Assembly: GCA_003416985.1 (NCBI GenBank)
Contig: QVIN01000002.1
Span: forward strand, 124,001 to 188,000
Direction of reading: 5' to 3'
Length of the DNA: 64,000 bases
Origin: Duganella sp. BJB480
Lineage (GTDB): Bacteria; Pseudomonadota; Gammaproteobacteria; Burkholderiales; Burkholderiaceae_D
Below are positions 21,275 through 30,759 of this stretch, piece after piece; position 1 is the first letter of the stretch; the number at the start of each line of letters is the position of its first letter. Both the position numbers and the translations under genes were made by a program. Under the pieces are notes generated by a model. That model saw only the letters and a program-made list of their open reading frames with translations, was not told the DNA's origin and did no database searches.

Positions 21275-22059
21275 TGATGACCATTCCCGGCCGCGACGAA
21301 GCCGACCTGTTTGCGCTGGAAAGCGCGGCGCTGGCCAACGCCAGGGCCGCCCACGCCGATCCGCGCGCCGACGCCCGCGCGGCGCTGGCCGAGATGATCG
21401 TCCACTACGAGCGCCTGATGCGCGAAAGCCGCCGCCTGATCCGCCGCAGCGACCGCGCCGAGCTCGATATGAACCAGATGAACCGCCAGCTGCACGAACT
21501 GGCGCAGCAGCTGGAATACCGCGCCACGCACGATCCGCTGACCGGGGCGCTCAACCGGGCAGCCGTCATCGAGCAGGCCGGCGGCTGCCTGGCGCGCGGC
21601 GACATGGCGCTGATCGTGCTGGACATCGACCACTTCAAATGGGTCAACGACGATTTCGGCCACCCGGCCGGCGACGCCGTGATCCAGACCGTGGTGAGCT
21701 GCCTGCAGGCGCTGCTGGGTCCCGACGTGGCGATAGGCCGCGTGGGTGGCGAAGAGTTTTCGGTGGTGTGGCCGACCAGTTCCGTCGACGAGGCGCAGCA
21801 GGTGGCGGCCAGCATCTGCGACGCCATCGCCGACCAGGTGTTCGCCGCGCCGATCGACCGCCAGATCACGGCCAGCGTGGGCCTGAGCTGGAACCGCGCC
21901 GGCACCAGCTTCGAAACCGCCTACAGCCACGCCGACGAAGCGCTGTACGCCGCCAAGCGGGCCGGCCGCAACTGCGTCAAAGTCCACGCGCCACTGCCAC
22001 CGCCGCATCCCACCACCACCCCGCCGGCGCCCGAAGACGTGTCAGCTCCGTGCCATTGA
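21274..22059 (+). CDS. siaD: SiaD-like diguanylate cyclase
   Basis: A 261-aa cytosolic diguanylate cyclase. The N-terminal region (about 20-80) is a predicted coiled coil, the place where SiaC binds in the Pseudomonas system. The GGDEF domain follows, with an active GGEEF motif at residues 158-162 and ATHDPLTGALNR and LDIDHFKWVNDDFGH upstream. No RxxD inhibitory site is visible at the usual position, so product feedback may be weak. The first ATG (21274) overlaps the siaC stop; the ATG at 21277 is equally possible. It is the last gene of the four-gene Sia unit and converges with the dehydrogenase gene. Confidence 0.9.
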   Translation: MMTIPGRDEADLFALESAALANARAAHADPRADARAALAEMIVHYERLMRESRRLIRRSDRAELDMNQMNRQLHELAQQLEYRATHDPLTGALNRAAVIEQAGGCLARGDMALIVLDIDHFKWVNDDFGHPAGDAVIQTVVSCLQALLGPDVAIGRVGGEEFSVVWPTSSVDEAQQVAASICDAIADQVFAAPIDRQITASVGLSWNRAGTSFETAYSHADEALYAAKRAGRNCVKVHAPLPPPHPTTTPPAPEDVSAPCH

Positions 22060-22071
22060 TCTAACCGATCG

Positions 22072-23022
22072 TCACGGCACGGGCGTCAACAGGGGCTGGC
22101 CGCCGAAGTGGGCCAGCAGGTTGTCCACCACCAGCTGCCCCATGGCGTGGCGGGTCTCCACGGTCAGGCTGCCCACGTGCGGGGTCAGCACCACGTTTTC
22201 CAGTTCGCGCAGCGCGGCCGGTACATGCGGCTCGTTGTCGAACACGTCCAGCGCCGCCATGCCCAGCGCACCGTCGCGCAGCGCGGCGGCCAGCGCCTCC
22301 TGGTCCAGCAGCGACCCGCGCGAGACATTGACCAGGGTGCCCTCAGATCCCAGCGCCGCCATCACCTCCGCGTTGACGGCGTGCCGCGTGGCCTCGCCGC
22401 CGGGAGCGCACACCACCAGATAATCGCTGGCGCGCGCCAGTTCCAGCAGCGAGGCGCAGCGCACCACGGCCACGCCGTCGACAGCGCGCGGCTGGAAGTA
22501 GCGTGTGCGCATGCCGAAGGCCGCCGCCCGCGCCGCCACCGCCTGGCCGATGCGCCCGAAACCGAACACGCCGCACACCTTGCCGCGCAGGGCGCGCGTG
22601 GGCGCCAGCGGCACGCCGCGCTCCCACGCGCCGCTGCGCACATGCCGGTCCAGCGCCGGCAGCCGGCGCGCCGCCGACAGCAGCAGCGTCAACGCCAGAT
22701 CCGCCACGTCGTCGGTCAGCACGCCCGGCGTGTTGGTGACAAAAATGCCACGCGCGCGGGTCGCGTCCAGCGCCACCGCGTCCACGCCGATGCCGTTGAC
22801 GGCGACGATCTCCAAGCGAGGCAACTGCTCCAGCAGCGCCGGGCCGATGCCGATCGCGCCGGTCGTCAGCACGCCGCGTATGCCCGGCGCCACACCGGCC
22901 AGCCATTCCGGCTGCGCCTCGCAGGGCTGGCGCCACAGATGATGGCATTGGAACGCCTGCTCCAGCCGCGCCATCACCGCCGCCGACGGACTCGCCGCCA
23001 GCACCAATATCTCTGGTTTCAT
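22072..23022 (-). CDS. D-2-hydroxyacid dehydrogenase (glyoxylate / hydroxypyruvate reductase type)
   Basis: A 316-aa NAD(P)-dependent dehydrogenase reducing 2-oxo acids such as glyoxylate or hydroxypyruvate. It has the Rossmann motif GFGRIGQAVAARAAAFGM, the substrate-binding VNVSRGSLLD with the catalytic Arg, the Glu in DVFDNEPHVP and the catalytic His in LTPHVGSLT. The ATG at 23022 is preceded by GAGGAT; an ATG six codons upstream is an alternative. It is divergent from the propeller kinase with about 117 bases between, so the two may share a control region. The exact substrate is not resolved. Confidence 0.9.
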   Translation of the reverse strand: MKPEILVLAASPSAAVMARLEQAFQCHHLWRQPCEAQPEWLAGVAPGIRGVLTTGAIGIGPALLEQLPRLEIVAVNGIGVDAVALDATRARGIFVTNTPGVLTDDVADLALTLLLSAARRLPALDRHVRSGAWERGVPLAPTRALRGKVCGVFGFGRIGQAVAARAAAFGMRTRYFQPRAVDGVAVVRCASLLELARASDYLVVCAPGGEATRHAVNAEVMAALGSEGTLVNVSRGSLLDQEALAAALRDGALGMAALDVFDNEPHVPAALRELENVVLTPHVGSLTVETRHAMGQLVVDNLLAHFGGQPLLTPVP

Positions 23023-23139
23023 ATCGCTATCCTCGTTCATGTGGCGATTGTACAAGGGACGGCGCACAACGTGGCTTTGCATGGACTTTCCGCCGGCATT
23101 TCCGTATGCTGGAAGCACCTTCCTGGAGCGCGCCCCGAT

Positions 23140-26100
23140 TTGAACGTCCACGCCGCCACACCGCACCGTCCCGCCGCGCGCCGCTGGCTGCTGGCGGCGC
23201 TGGCGGCCTGCATGATGTTGTGCGGGACCGCCATGGCCGCCCCAGGGCGCTGGGACCTGCTGGCCACGCCCCTGTTCGAGCATCTAGGCCTGGAACAAGG
23301 GCTGCCGCATCCAATCGGCCTGACGCTGGCGCAGGACGGCGACGGCTACATCTGGGTCGGCACCCAGAGCGGCCTGGCGCGCTGGGACGGCTATCACATG
23401 CGCAGCTTCCACCACGACGCCGGCAATCCGGCCTCGCTGCCCGGCGATTTCGTCCAGGTGCTGCACGTGGATGTGCGCGGCCGGCTGTGGGTGGGCACGG
23501 CGGCGGCGGGACTGGGCATGTTCGACCGCCGCACCGAACAATTCGGCCGCCCCAGCGACGAATTGGGCAAGGGCCAGATCAGCGCCATCGCCAGCGACGC
23601 CAAGGGCAACCTGTGGCTGGGCACACCGCAGGGCCTGAAATACTACGACACCGTCCTGGGCACGGTGCGCCTCTACAGCCACGAGGAACATCCCGGCCTG
23701 CCCGACAACCAGATCCGCGCCCTGCTGGTGGACCGCGCCGGCACGCTGTGGATAGGCTCCGCCACCGGCCTGTCGCGCCTGCGCGACGGCGGCGCCATCA
23801 CCCGGGTCGCCGTCGGCGGCGACGCCCACGGCGGCTGGAGCGACACCGTCATGTCCCTGGGCGAGAACAGCTTCGGCCAGATCGCCTTTGGTACGCTCAA
23901 GAGCGGCGTCGGCGTGGTCGATCCGGCCTCCGACCGGGGGCGCCTGCTCACCATCGCCGGCGTCAAGGAACTCCAGGCCAACATGGTGCTGGCGGTGGTC
24001 GAATCCACGCCCGGCACCTGGTGGGCCAGCACCTACGGCGGCGGCGTGGTGGAGTTCCGCAACGGCCAAGGGCGCCGCATCCTGCACCAGCCGGCGGTGC
24101 CGCCAAGCCTGAGCAACGACCGCACCGCCGCCCTGCTGCGCGACCGCAGCGGCATGATGTGGGTGACCACCGAGCGTGGCGTCGACCTGTTCGATCCCCA
24201 CAACGAGAGCGTCGACTCGGTGTTCGGCGCCCAGGGCGCGCCGGAAGCGGCGGTCACCGCGTTGATGACCGACCGCCAGGGCCAGGTGTGGATCGCGCTG
24301 GCCGACCAGGGCATCGACATCGTGCGGGCCGACGGTTCGCGCCGCGCCGCGCTGCGTCCCGATCCCGCCCATCCCGACAGCGCGCTGCCCAACCGGATGG
24401 TGCTGTCGCTGGCCGAAGCCGGCGGCGGCGAAGCGTGGATCGGCACCCAGCTTGGCCTCTACCGCACCCGCGACGGAGCGCGCGGGGTACGCCGCGTCCC
24501 GCTGCCCGAGCCAAATCCCTCGCCGCGCATCGGCACCATCCTGAACCGCAAGGGCGAACTGTGGCTGGGCACCTTCGACGGCCTGCTGCGCTACGATCCG
24601 GTCGCGGGCACGGTGCGCCGCTACGTGCAGGGCGCGGCCGACGCCGGAGGCCTGACCGACAACCGCGTCCACGCGGTGGTGCCCGACGCCGCCGGCGGCT
24701 TGTGGATCGCCACCCGCAACGGCTTGAACCGGCTCGATCCAGACAGCGGCAAGGTGGAACAGATCCACGCCCACCCCGAGCTGCCGTCCGCGCTGTCGGA
24801 GGCGGTCCTCCTCTCGCTGGCGCTGGACACGCGCGGCCGCCTGTGGGTGGGCACCTACGGCGGCGGCATCTGCGTGATGACCGGACGCGATGTGCATGGC
24901 GCGCCGGTGTTCCACCGTATCGCCACGCTGGGCGGGCTGGCAGCCGGCAGCATCATGTCGCTGCAGGCCGATCCCGTCGGCCGCATCTGGGCCGCCACCG
25001 CCGACAGCATCGCCGTGATCGACGCGGCCTCGTTCAAGGCGCGCGCGCTGACCCGCGCCGACGGCCTGGCGTTCCGCACCTTCTTCATCGGCGCCAGCAC
25101 GGTCACGCCGGAACGCGACCTGGTGTTCGGCGCCACCGCCGGCATGGCGGTGGTCTATCCGGGAAGGCTGAGCGACTGGAGCTTCCGCCCGCCGCTGGTG
25201 ATCAGCGCGGTGCGGCGCGACCAGCAGACGATCACGCCCGGGCAGATGGCCAGCGACCAGGGCCCGACGCTGACCCTCAAGCCGGAGAACCAGGGCTTCG
25301 AAGTGGAACTGGCGGCGCTGGACTTCTCGGCCCCGCAGCGCAACCGCTACGCCTACCTGCTCGAAGGCTTCGACCAGCACTGGGTGGAGGCCGACGCCAG
25401 CCGGCGCATCGCCGCCTACAAACACCTGCCGCCCGGCGCCTACCGCCTGCGCATGCGGGGCAGCAACCGCGAAGGCATGTGGAACACCGAGGAGCTGCAA
25501 CTGCGCGTGGTGGTGCTGCCGGCCTGGCACCAGACCTGGTGGGCGTGGCTCTGCTACCTGGTGGCCGCCTGCCTGCTGACGTGGGGGCTGGTGCGCTGGC
25601 GTGTGCGCCAGCTGCACCACAAGGGCGAGCGGCTGCAGGCGCTGGTCTACTCGCGCACCCGGCACCTGGAAAAGCTCAACGCCATCGTCAAGTCGATCAA
25701 CGAGCAGCTCGATTTCGACGCGCTGCTGCACACCATCCTGCACGAATCGACCGTCATCGAAGGCGTCGATTCGGCGATCGCGCTGGTGCGCGAGGCCGGC
25801 ACCGAGACCTTGTCGCTGCGCGCGGCGTGGGGCCGCATCGACGCGGCGGCGGACGCCTACAACATCGACCTGCGCCAGGCCGAGCTGCGCTACGCGCCGG
25901 CCGACTGCATGATCGCGCCGGACATCTTCGAAGTCCACCGCCGGCACACGCTGCCCGGCGACGTGTGCGCCCTGCTGTCGGTGCGCGTGGTGATCGACGG
26001 CCAGGTCGAAGGCTACCTGGTGTTCGAGAACTACCAGTACCGCGCCACCTTCGCCGCCAGCGACCTCGATCTGCTCAAGGCCCTGAAGGAGCCGTTCGTG

Positions 26101-28167
26101 TCGGCCTACCAGAAGGCGCGCGCGCTGCGGCTGCTGGAACAGGCGCGCGCCAACGCCGAAGCGGCCACCCGCGCCAAGAGCGACTTCCTGGCCAACATCA
26201 GCCACGAGATCCGCACGCCGATGAACGCCATCCTCGGCTTCGCCGGCCTGGGCACGCACCTGGACCTGCCGCCGCAGCCGCTGGACTACTTCCGCAAGAT
26301 CGGCCGCGCGGGCCAGAGCCTGCTGGAGATCATCAACGACGTGCTGGACTTCTCCAAGATCGAATCGGGCAAGCTGGAACTGGAGGCCCTGCCCTTCGAC
26401 CTGCCCGACACCCTGAGCCAGCTAGCCGACCTGTTCGCGTGGCGCGCCGCCGAGCGCGGACTGGAACTGGTGATCTGGGCCGCGCCGGACGTGCCGTCCA
26501 ACCTGCTGGGCGATCCGCTGCGGCTAAGCCAGATACTGGTCAACCTGGTCGGCAACGCGCTCAAGTTCACGGCGCGCGGCCACATCGAGCTGCGCGTGGA
26601 GCGCGACCACGGCGCGCCGGCGCCGGCCGACGCCTTTGGCCAGGCGCCCGTGGCGCTGCGCTTCGTGGTCGAGGACAGCGGTCTGGGTATCAGCAGCGAG
26701 CAGCAGGCGCGCCTGTTCCAGGCCTTCGCCCAGGCCGACGCCAGCACCACGCGCCTGTACGGCGGCACCGGCCTGGGGCTGGCGATCTCGCAGCAGCTGG
26801 TGCGCAAGATGGGCGGCGTGATCCAGGTCGACAGCGAACCTGGCGTCGGCAGCAGCTTCAGTTTCACCGTGGCGCTGCAGCCGGCCGCCGACCAGACGCC
26901 GCGCCAGGCGCCGCTGCCGCCGTCGGTGCTGGGCAAGCGCGTGCTGGTGGTGGACGACAGCGAGGCGGTGCGCCACATGCTCAAGATCCAGCTGGCCAGC
27001 ATGGGCCTGAAGCCGCGCGCGGTGGCCTCGGGCACGGCGGCGGTGGCGGCCATGCAGCTGGAACCCTACGACATCCTGATGATGGACGCCGCCATGCCGG
27101 ACCTGGACGGCATCGAAACCCTGCACCGCATCGCCGACGATCCGCAACTGTCGGCGGTGCCGGCGGTGCTGATGGTGACCGCCTACGCGCGCGAACACGA
27201 TCGCGCCACCGCCGAACAAAGCCGCCTGATGCCCTTCATCGACAAGCCGGCCAGTCCCTACCTGCTGCGCGGCGCGGTGCTGGCGGCGCTGGGTATCGAG
27301 AGCGGCCAGCCGGCCGTCAAGCTGGCGGCGCCGCCGTCGCTGGCGGTGCAGCGGATCCGTGGCGCGCACGTGCTGGTGGTGGACGACAACAGCATCAACC
27401 AGCAGGTGGCCAGCGAAATCCTGCAGCGCGCCGGCGTCAAGGCGGACCTGGCCAGCAGCGGCGAAGAAGCCGCCCGCATGACCGCCGCCGGCGCCTACGA
27501 CGCGGTGCTGATGGACATCCAGATGCCGGACATGGACGGCTACCAGGCCACGGCCCTGATCCGCGCCGACCAGGCCCACGGCAAGCTGCCCATCATCGCC
27601 ATGACCGCGCACGCGGTGGCCGGCTACCGCGAGCGCTGCCTGGAGATGGGCATGAACGACTACGTCACCAAGCCGATCGATCCCGACACCCTGTACGCGG
27701 TGCTGGCGACCTGGGTCGAACCAGGCCCCGCGCGCGCCGAGGCGGCCGATCCCGCGCCGGCGCGGGGCGCGCCGGACCGGGCCCCGTCCATCGCGGTGCG
27801 CGGCATCGACATGGAGGCGGCGATGGAACGGCTGGGCGGCCAGGGCCGCCTGCTGGCGCGCTTGCTGGGCCTGTTCGCCAAGGACTTCGGTGCGAGTTTG
27901 CAACAGATTCAAGATGCAATCGACCACGGCGACTTCCTGAAAGCGGCCGACCAGGTGCACAAGATACGCGGCGCGGCCGGTAACATCTCGGCAACGGATT
28001 TGTTCGAGACGGCCACCGCGCTGGAAGACCGTCTGCGCGACGATCCCCCTGCGCTGACCGATTTGCTGATGGCTTTCGCGCAGGCGTTCGATGTCGTAAT
28101 GGAAAGCGCGCGCGGGAACGTGGACGGGCCGCCCGACCGCGCCACGGAACTGGCCCGGACCGGCTAG
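23140..28167 (+). CDS. Beta-propeller (Reg_prop / Y_Y_Y) hybrid sensor histidine kinase
   Basis: A 1675-aa envelope-spanning kinase. A signal peptide (about residues 8-37) is followed by around eleven Reg_prop repeats of the GxLWxGTxxGL type (about 55-640), a Y_Y_Y domain (about 710-795), a TM segment (about 800-820), a GAF-like domain (about 845-985), HisKA with SHEIRTPMN (His1022), HATPase_c, REC (Asp1316), a second REC (Asp1459) and HPt (His1607 in [10 protein letters not shown]). A complete relay is therefore in one chain, but no DNA-binding domain is present. In Bacteroidetes such propellers sense glycans; here the ligand is unknown. TTG at 23140 is used because it sits just before the signal peptide; the open frame upstream overlaps the opposite-strand dehydrogenase gene. 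Confidence 0.88.
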   Translation: MNVHAATPHRPAARRWLLAALAACMMLCGTAMAAPGRWDLLATPLFEHLGLEQGLPHPIGLTLAQDGDGYIWVGTQSGLARWDGYHMRSFHHDAGNPASLPGDFVQVLHVDVRGRLWVGTAAAGLGMFDRRTEQFGRPSDELGKGQISAIASDAKGNLWLGTPQGLKYYDTVLGTVRLYSHEEHPGLPDNQIRALLVDRAGTLWIGSATGLSRLRDGGAITRVAVGGDAHGGWSDTVMSLGENSFGQIAFGTLKSGVGVVDPASDRGRLLTIAGVKELQANMVLAVVESTPGTWWASTYGGGVVEFRNGQGRRILHQPAVPPSLSNDRTAALLRDRSGMMWVTTERGVDLFDPHNESVDSVFGAQGAPEAAVTALMTDRQGQVWIALADQGIDIVRADGSRRAALRPDPAHPDSALPNRMVLSLAEAGGGEAWIGTQLGLYRTRDGARGVRRVPLPEPNPSPRIGTILNRKGELWLGTFDGLLRYDPVAGTVRRYVQGAADAGGLTDNRVHAVVPDAAGGLWIATRNGLNRLDPDSGKVEQIHAHPELPSALSEAVLLSLALDTRGRLWVGTYGGGICVMTGRDVHGAPVFHRIATLGGLAAGSIMSLQADPVGRIWAATADSIAVIDAASFKARALTRADGLAFRTFFIGASTVTPERDLVFGATAGMAVVYPGRLSDWSFRPPLVISAVRRDQQTITPGQMASDQGPTLTLKPENQGFEVELAALDFSAPQRNRYAYLLEGFDQHWVEADASRRIAAYKHLPPGAYRLRMRGSNREGMWNTEELQLRVVVLPAWHQTWWAWLCYLVAACLLTWGLVRWRVRQLHHKGERLQALVYSRTRHLEKLNAIVKSINEQLDFDALLHTILHESTVIEGVDSAIALVREAGTETLSLRAAWGRIDAAADAYNIDLRQAELRYAPADCMIAPDIFEVHRRHTLPGDVCALLSVRVVIDGQVEGYLVFENYQYRATFAASDLDLLKALKEPFVSAYQKARALRLLEQARANAEAATRAKSDFLANISHEIRTPMNAILGFAGLGTHLDLPPQPLDYFRKIGRAGQSLLEIINDVLDFSKIESGKLELEALPFDLPDTLSQLADLFAWRAAERGLELVIWAAPDVPSNLLGDPLRLSQILVNLVGNALKFTARGHIELRVERDHGAPAPADAFGQAPVALRFVVEDSGLGISSEQQARLFQAFAQADASTTRLYGGTGLGLAISQQLVRKMGGVIQVDSEPGVGSSFSFTVALQPAADQTPRQAPLPPSVLGKRVLVVDDSEAVRHMLKIQLASMGLKPRAVASGTAAVAAMQLEPYDILMMDAAMPDLDGIETLHRIADDPQLSAVPAVLMVTAYAREHDRATAEQSRLMPFIDKPASPYLLRGAVLAALGIESGQPAVKLAAPPSLAVQRIRGAHVLVVDDNSINQQVASEILQRAGVKADLASSGEEAARMTAAGAYDAVLMDIQMPDMDGYQATALIRADQAHGKLPIIAMTAHAVAGYRERCLEMGMNDYVTKPIDPDTLYAVLATWVEPGPARAEAADPAPARGAPDRAPSIAVRGIDMEAAMERLGGQGRLLARLLGLFAKDFGASLQQIQDAIDHGDFLKAADQVHKIRGAAGNISATDLFETATALEDRLRDDPPALTDLLMAFAQAFDVVMESARGNVDGPPDRATELARTG

Positions 28168-28190
28168 CGTTTTGACAGTTGCGAATCCGC

Positions 28191-28219
28191 TTGAGATGGC
28201 GCCGGCTTTGGCCTACGAT
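28191..28219 (+). promoter_or_regulatory. Candidate sigma-70 promoter of the RiPP precursor gene
   Basis: TTGAGA at 28191-28196 and TACGAT at 28214-28219 are separated by 17 bases, about 55 bases before the precursor ATG. The fit to consensus is moderate (five and four of six), so this is a candidate only. Confidence 0.4.
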
Positions 28220-28273
28220 GATCTTGCGTTTCGACACGCGACATTTCCATATACCCACACGAAAGGTTCAGAC

Positions 28274-28528
28274 ATGGCCATGCACTCCCCGCAAGATCTC
28301 GATCTGCTGCTGTCCAAGCTGTCCGGCGACGACGAGTTCCGCACCAGTTTTCTGAAGGATCCGCAACTGGCGTTGGGCACCCTGGGCATCGAGCTCGATG
28401 CCGACCAGATTCCCGCCCTGCGCAGCCTGCCCGCCAAGGAAGTCTTCATCGCCAGCCGCCGCGCCATCAAGGGCAAGCTGGAAAACGCCGCCGGCGCGGT
28501 TCCGTTCTTCCTGTCGGGCCGGCGCTAG
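28274..28528 (+). CDS. NHLP-type RiPP precursor peptide (putative modified peptide)
   Basis: An 84-aa peptide whose first 60 residues follow the nitrile-hydratase-like leader plan: LDLLLSKLSGDDEFRTSFLKDPQLALGTLGIELDADQ in outline, i.e. a short helical domain with the FLKDPxxAL and LGIxLD pattern. The last 25 residues, with an RRAIKGKLENAAG helix and the end AVPFFLSGRR, would be the core. There is no Cys and very few Ser/Thr in the core and no Gly-Gly cleavage site, so ordinary azole or lanthionine chemistry is unlikely. The gene has a GAAAGG ribosome-binding site and converges with a SagB-like dehydrogenase of the putative peptide-maturation type 21 bases away. I recall such precursors and dehydrogenases as paired families; the product is unknown. 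Confidence 0.72.
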   Translation: MAMHSPQDLDLLLSKLSGDDEFRTSFLKDPQLALGTLGIELDADQIPALRSLPAKEVFIASRRAIKGKLENAAGAVPFFLSGRR

Positions 28529-28549
28529 CCCCGTGGGTTACGGTGGGGC

Positions 28550-29689
28550 CTACGGTTCGTAGCGCAATTCCACCGTATCCCGCGCGCCGGAAGCCGGTCC
28601 GCAGCCGCATACGGCGATCACCATATCCTTCAAGGGATCGAGCCCGAACACCCGCTCGATATCGATCTCGTTCACCGCCGCCGTCACAAAGGCCGGCATC
28701 CCCGCCTCGGTGGCCAGCAGATAGAACGTCTGCGACAGATGGCCGGCGTCGAGCAGCAACGCGCGGTAGGCCTTGGCGTGATTGCGATACTTCCAGAAGT
28801 TGCGCTCCACCCGCGCCGCCAGCACCACCATCATCGGCGCATCGACAAACCAATCCTGGTCGGCCACCATGCGCAGCGCCAGTTCCGCGGTTTGCGCGGT
28901 GTCCATCGCCGTCAACGGCTCCAAGGCGTGACGCACCGGATGGTAGTGATACAGGCCGGGCGCGATGCCCTCGACGCGCTGCGCCAGCACATAGGCCTCC
29001 ACCGGATGCAGGCCGCCGGCCGAGGGGCTGAGCTTTTTGAGCACGAAGGCGTCGGGCGCCATTTCGCGCTCACCCTGCGAACCGAAGGCGCGCTGCAGCA
29101 GCCGCGCGACGATGGCGATCGGCAGCGCGGCTGCGGGATCGAAATTGCGGCCGGTGTAGCGCTGGAACAGCGTGTCGTCGAGGCGCGCACGGTCGGGGTA
29201 CGGCAGCGCGATGGCGTCGCCCTCGGCGCAGCGTTCGATGACCGGGCCGGGCGGCGTGCCGTATGAGACCACCAGCTCCTCGAAGCTGGGGAACTGCATG
29301 CCCTTGTCGACCCGCATGTCGCCCCAGCGGCTGAACATGTGCGCGGCGGCCGACAAGGGCCGCCAGTTCTGGGAGCGCAGCGTTTCGTCGCGTTCGCGGA
29401 AGCGGGCGTCGTCGCCGATCAGCAGGCCGCATTCGAGCAGGCGGGCGATCACGGCGGCGCCGTACTGCTGCGCGCAGTCGGCGCTTTCCTGCCACAGCGT
29501 CAGGCCGATGCCGCCCAGTGCCGCCACTTCGTCCAGCGTGACTTCGACCTCCTCGCCCAGATGCGGCGCCAGCGCCATCCAGCGCAAGGACGCGCCGAGC
29601 GGGCCGTCGCCGGCGAACAGCGCTGTCCAGTCGATATCCAAATCCTCGCGGGGCTCCAGGAACAACACGGCGCAACGTCTGATCAGCAT
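28550..29689 (-). CDS. SagB-like putative peptide maturation dehydrogenase
   Basis: A 379-aa protein of the SagB branch of the nitroreductase fold, which uses FMN to oxidise azolines in thiazole/oxazole peptides. The signature SPSAGGLHPVEAY lies at residues 221-233, followed by GLYHYHPVRHALEPL and, near the C-terminus, LLLDAGHLSQTFYLLATEAGM and GLDPLKDMVIAVCGCGP. The N-terminal 140 residues form an extra domain characteristic of the variant I know as putative peptide maturation dehydrogenase. No YcaO or cyclodehydratase gene is in the window, so either it works with a distant partner or does a different oxidation. It faces the NHLP-type precursor gene end to end; thpR-like lies just upstream on the same strand. 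Confidence 0.8.
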   Translation of the reverse strand: MLIRRCAVLFLEPREDLDIDWTALFAGDGPLGASLRWMALAPHLGEEVEVTLDEVAALGGIGLTLWQESADCAQQYGAAVIARLLECGLLIGDDARFRERDETLRSQNWRPLSAAAHMFSRWGDMRVDKGMQFPSFEELVVSYGTPPGPVIERCAEGDAIALPYPDRARLDDTLFQRYTGRNFDPAAALPIAIVARLLQRAFGSQGEREMAPDAFVLKKLSPSAGGLHPVEAYVLAQRVEGIAPGLYHYHPVRHALEPLTAMDTAQTAELALRMVADQDWFVDAPMMVVLAARVERNFWKYRNHAKAYRALLLDAGHLSQTFYLLATEAGMPAFVTAAVNEIDIERVFGLDPLKDMVIAVCGCGPASGARDTVELRYEP

Positions 29690-29708
29690 GATGGACTCAC
29701 CTTGAAAG

Positions 29709-30299
29709 TTAGCCTTGCAAACTCCAGCGGCCTAATGCGGTGTAGGGCAGGTTCTGGCCGATGTGACTGTGGACCAGCACCAGTTCGCGCACCGTCCACT
29801 CGACCGGAGCGACGGCTTGCGGCGGGACCGTCACATCATCGTACAGCAGTGTGACGTGCGGCGTATAGCTGGGCGGGTTGCCGGGCAGCCCGGCCTTGAG
29901 CAGAGCCGTTGCGAGACTTTTATACAGGGAGCCAAGGCCGCTCACGCCATCGCCGCCGGCCAGCACGAACGGGCGGTTACGGGCACGGTTGACGAAGGTC
30001 TGGACCATGTCGAAGCAGACGGCGAAAGGCGTCGTTGCCGCCGCCACCGAAGCGGCGGCCTGCCCTGCCCGCGCGACCAGGCTGTCCGGCATGCCGGGAA
30101 AGTCGCCCAGGTTGCACAGCGTGGCGTGCAGGCGCGCGTCGGCGATGGGGCGGCCGCGCATGGCGTGTGCGGTCTTCAGCTCGGCGGTGAGGTGGTGGAT
30201 GCGGGCGATGGCCCCGGCGTCCGGCAAGACCGCAAAGAAGATACGGTCCGTCGGCTGTGGCTCGGGCTCGAAGCCCGGCAGTAAGGTCTGTTGTGTCAT
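29709..30299 (-). CDS. thpR: 2'-5' RNA ligase family (ThpR-like) protein
   Basis: A 196-aa 2H-phosphoesterase. The two HxT active-site motifs are LHATL (about residue 58) and PHVTLLY (about residue 147), the hallmark of the family. E. coli ThpR hydrolyses cyclic 2',3'-phosphodiesters in RNA and can ligate tRNA halves; the physiological role is unclear. It starts at 30299, divergent from the BlaI-type regulator, and ends 19 bases before the SagB-like dehydrogenase start on the same strand, so those two may be co-transcribed. The two BlaI-type operators lie in the shared 67-base divergent region. Confidence 0.88.
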   Translation of the reverse strand: MTQQTLLPGFEPEPQPTDRIFFAVLPDAGAIARIHHLTAELKTAHAMRGRPIADARLHATLCNLGDFPGMPDSLVARAGQAAASVAAATTPFAVCFDMVQTFVNRARNRPFVLAGGDGVSGLGSLYKSLATALLKAGLPGNPPSYTPHVTLLYDDVTVPPQAVAPVEWTVRELVLVHSHIGQNLPYTALGRWSLQG

Positions 30300-30327
30300 G
30301 GGTCTCAGTTTAACGCTTGACAGCGTC

Positions 30328-30368
30328 GATTACAACTGTAATCATTTGCGGCGATTACACTTGTAAAT
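30328..30368. promoter_or_regulatory. Two BlaI/MecI-type operators
   Basis: GATTACAACTGTAATC (30328-30343) is a perfect 7-bp inverted repeat with a 2-base spacer. GATTACACTTGTAAAT (30353-30368) is a near-perfect second copy 25 bases on. Both contain the TACA-nn-TGTA core bound by BlaI/MecI repressors. The second copy runs into the ATG of the regulator gene at 30367, suggesting tight autoregulation and possibly a leaderless transcript. The thpR-like gene starts 29 bases to the left, so it may be co-regulated. Confidence 0.85.
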
Positions 30369-30759
30369 GAAAGAGGATATGAAAGCCATCCCGCAGATCA
30401 GCGAAGCCGAATCGGTCGTCATGGAGGCGTTGTGGACGCATAGCCCGCGCAGCGCGGAGGACGTCGTCGCCGCCATCGGCGACGAGCGCGCCTGGCAGGA
30501 ATCCACCGTCAAGACCTTGTTGAACCGGCTGCTGCGCAAGAACGCCGTCAAGGTGCAGAAGGACGGACGGCGCTATCTCTACTCGGCGGCGATCACGCGC
30601 GAGCAGTGGCTGCACAGCGAAAGCAAGGGCTTCCTGGACCGGCTGTTCGACGGCCGCGTAGCGCCGCTGGTGGCGCACTTCACCCGCCACCGCAAATTGA
30701 GCGCGGCCGACCTGCAGGAACTCAAGCGCCTGATCGGAGAGCTCGATGACGGCAAATGA
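30367..30759 (+). CDS. BlaI/MecI/CopY family transcriptional repressor
   Basis: A 130-aa winged-helix repressor. The N-terminus ISEAESVVMEALWTHSPRSAEDVV and the recognition region WQESTVKTLLNRLLRKNAV match BlaI/MecI; the C-terminal helices mediate dimer formation. Such repressors are inactivated by cleavage triggered by an M56 membrane protease, and an M56 gene follows with a 14-base overlap. Two BlaI operators lie immediately upstream. The start at 30367 has no ribosome-binding site; an ATG at 30379 follows AGAGG but with only two bases of spacing. No beta-lactamase gene is near, so the target is not beta-lactam resistance on this evidence. Confidence 0.9.
   Translation: MKEDMKAIPQISEAESVVMEALWTHSPRSAEDVVAAIGDERAWQESTVKTLLNRLLRKNAVKVQKDGRRYLYSAAITREQWLHSESKGFLDRLFDGRVAPLVAHFTRHRKLSAADLQELKRLIGELDDGK

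Noticed and set aside
22108..23139. Upstream extension of the propeller kinase frame
   Set aside because: It is antisense to a clear dehydrogenase gene and has no plausible protein sequence; the signal peptide begins after 23140.
28527..28548. Terminator between the RiPP precursor and the dehydrogenase
   Set aside because: GCCCC / GGGGC can pair, but the loop is large and no T-run follows on either strand.
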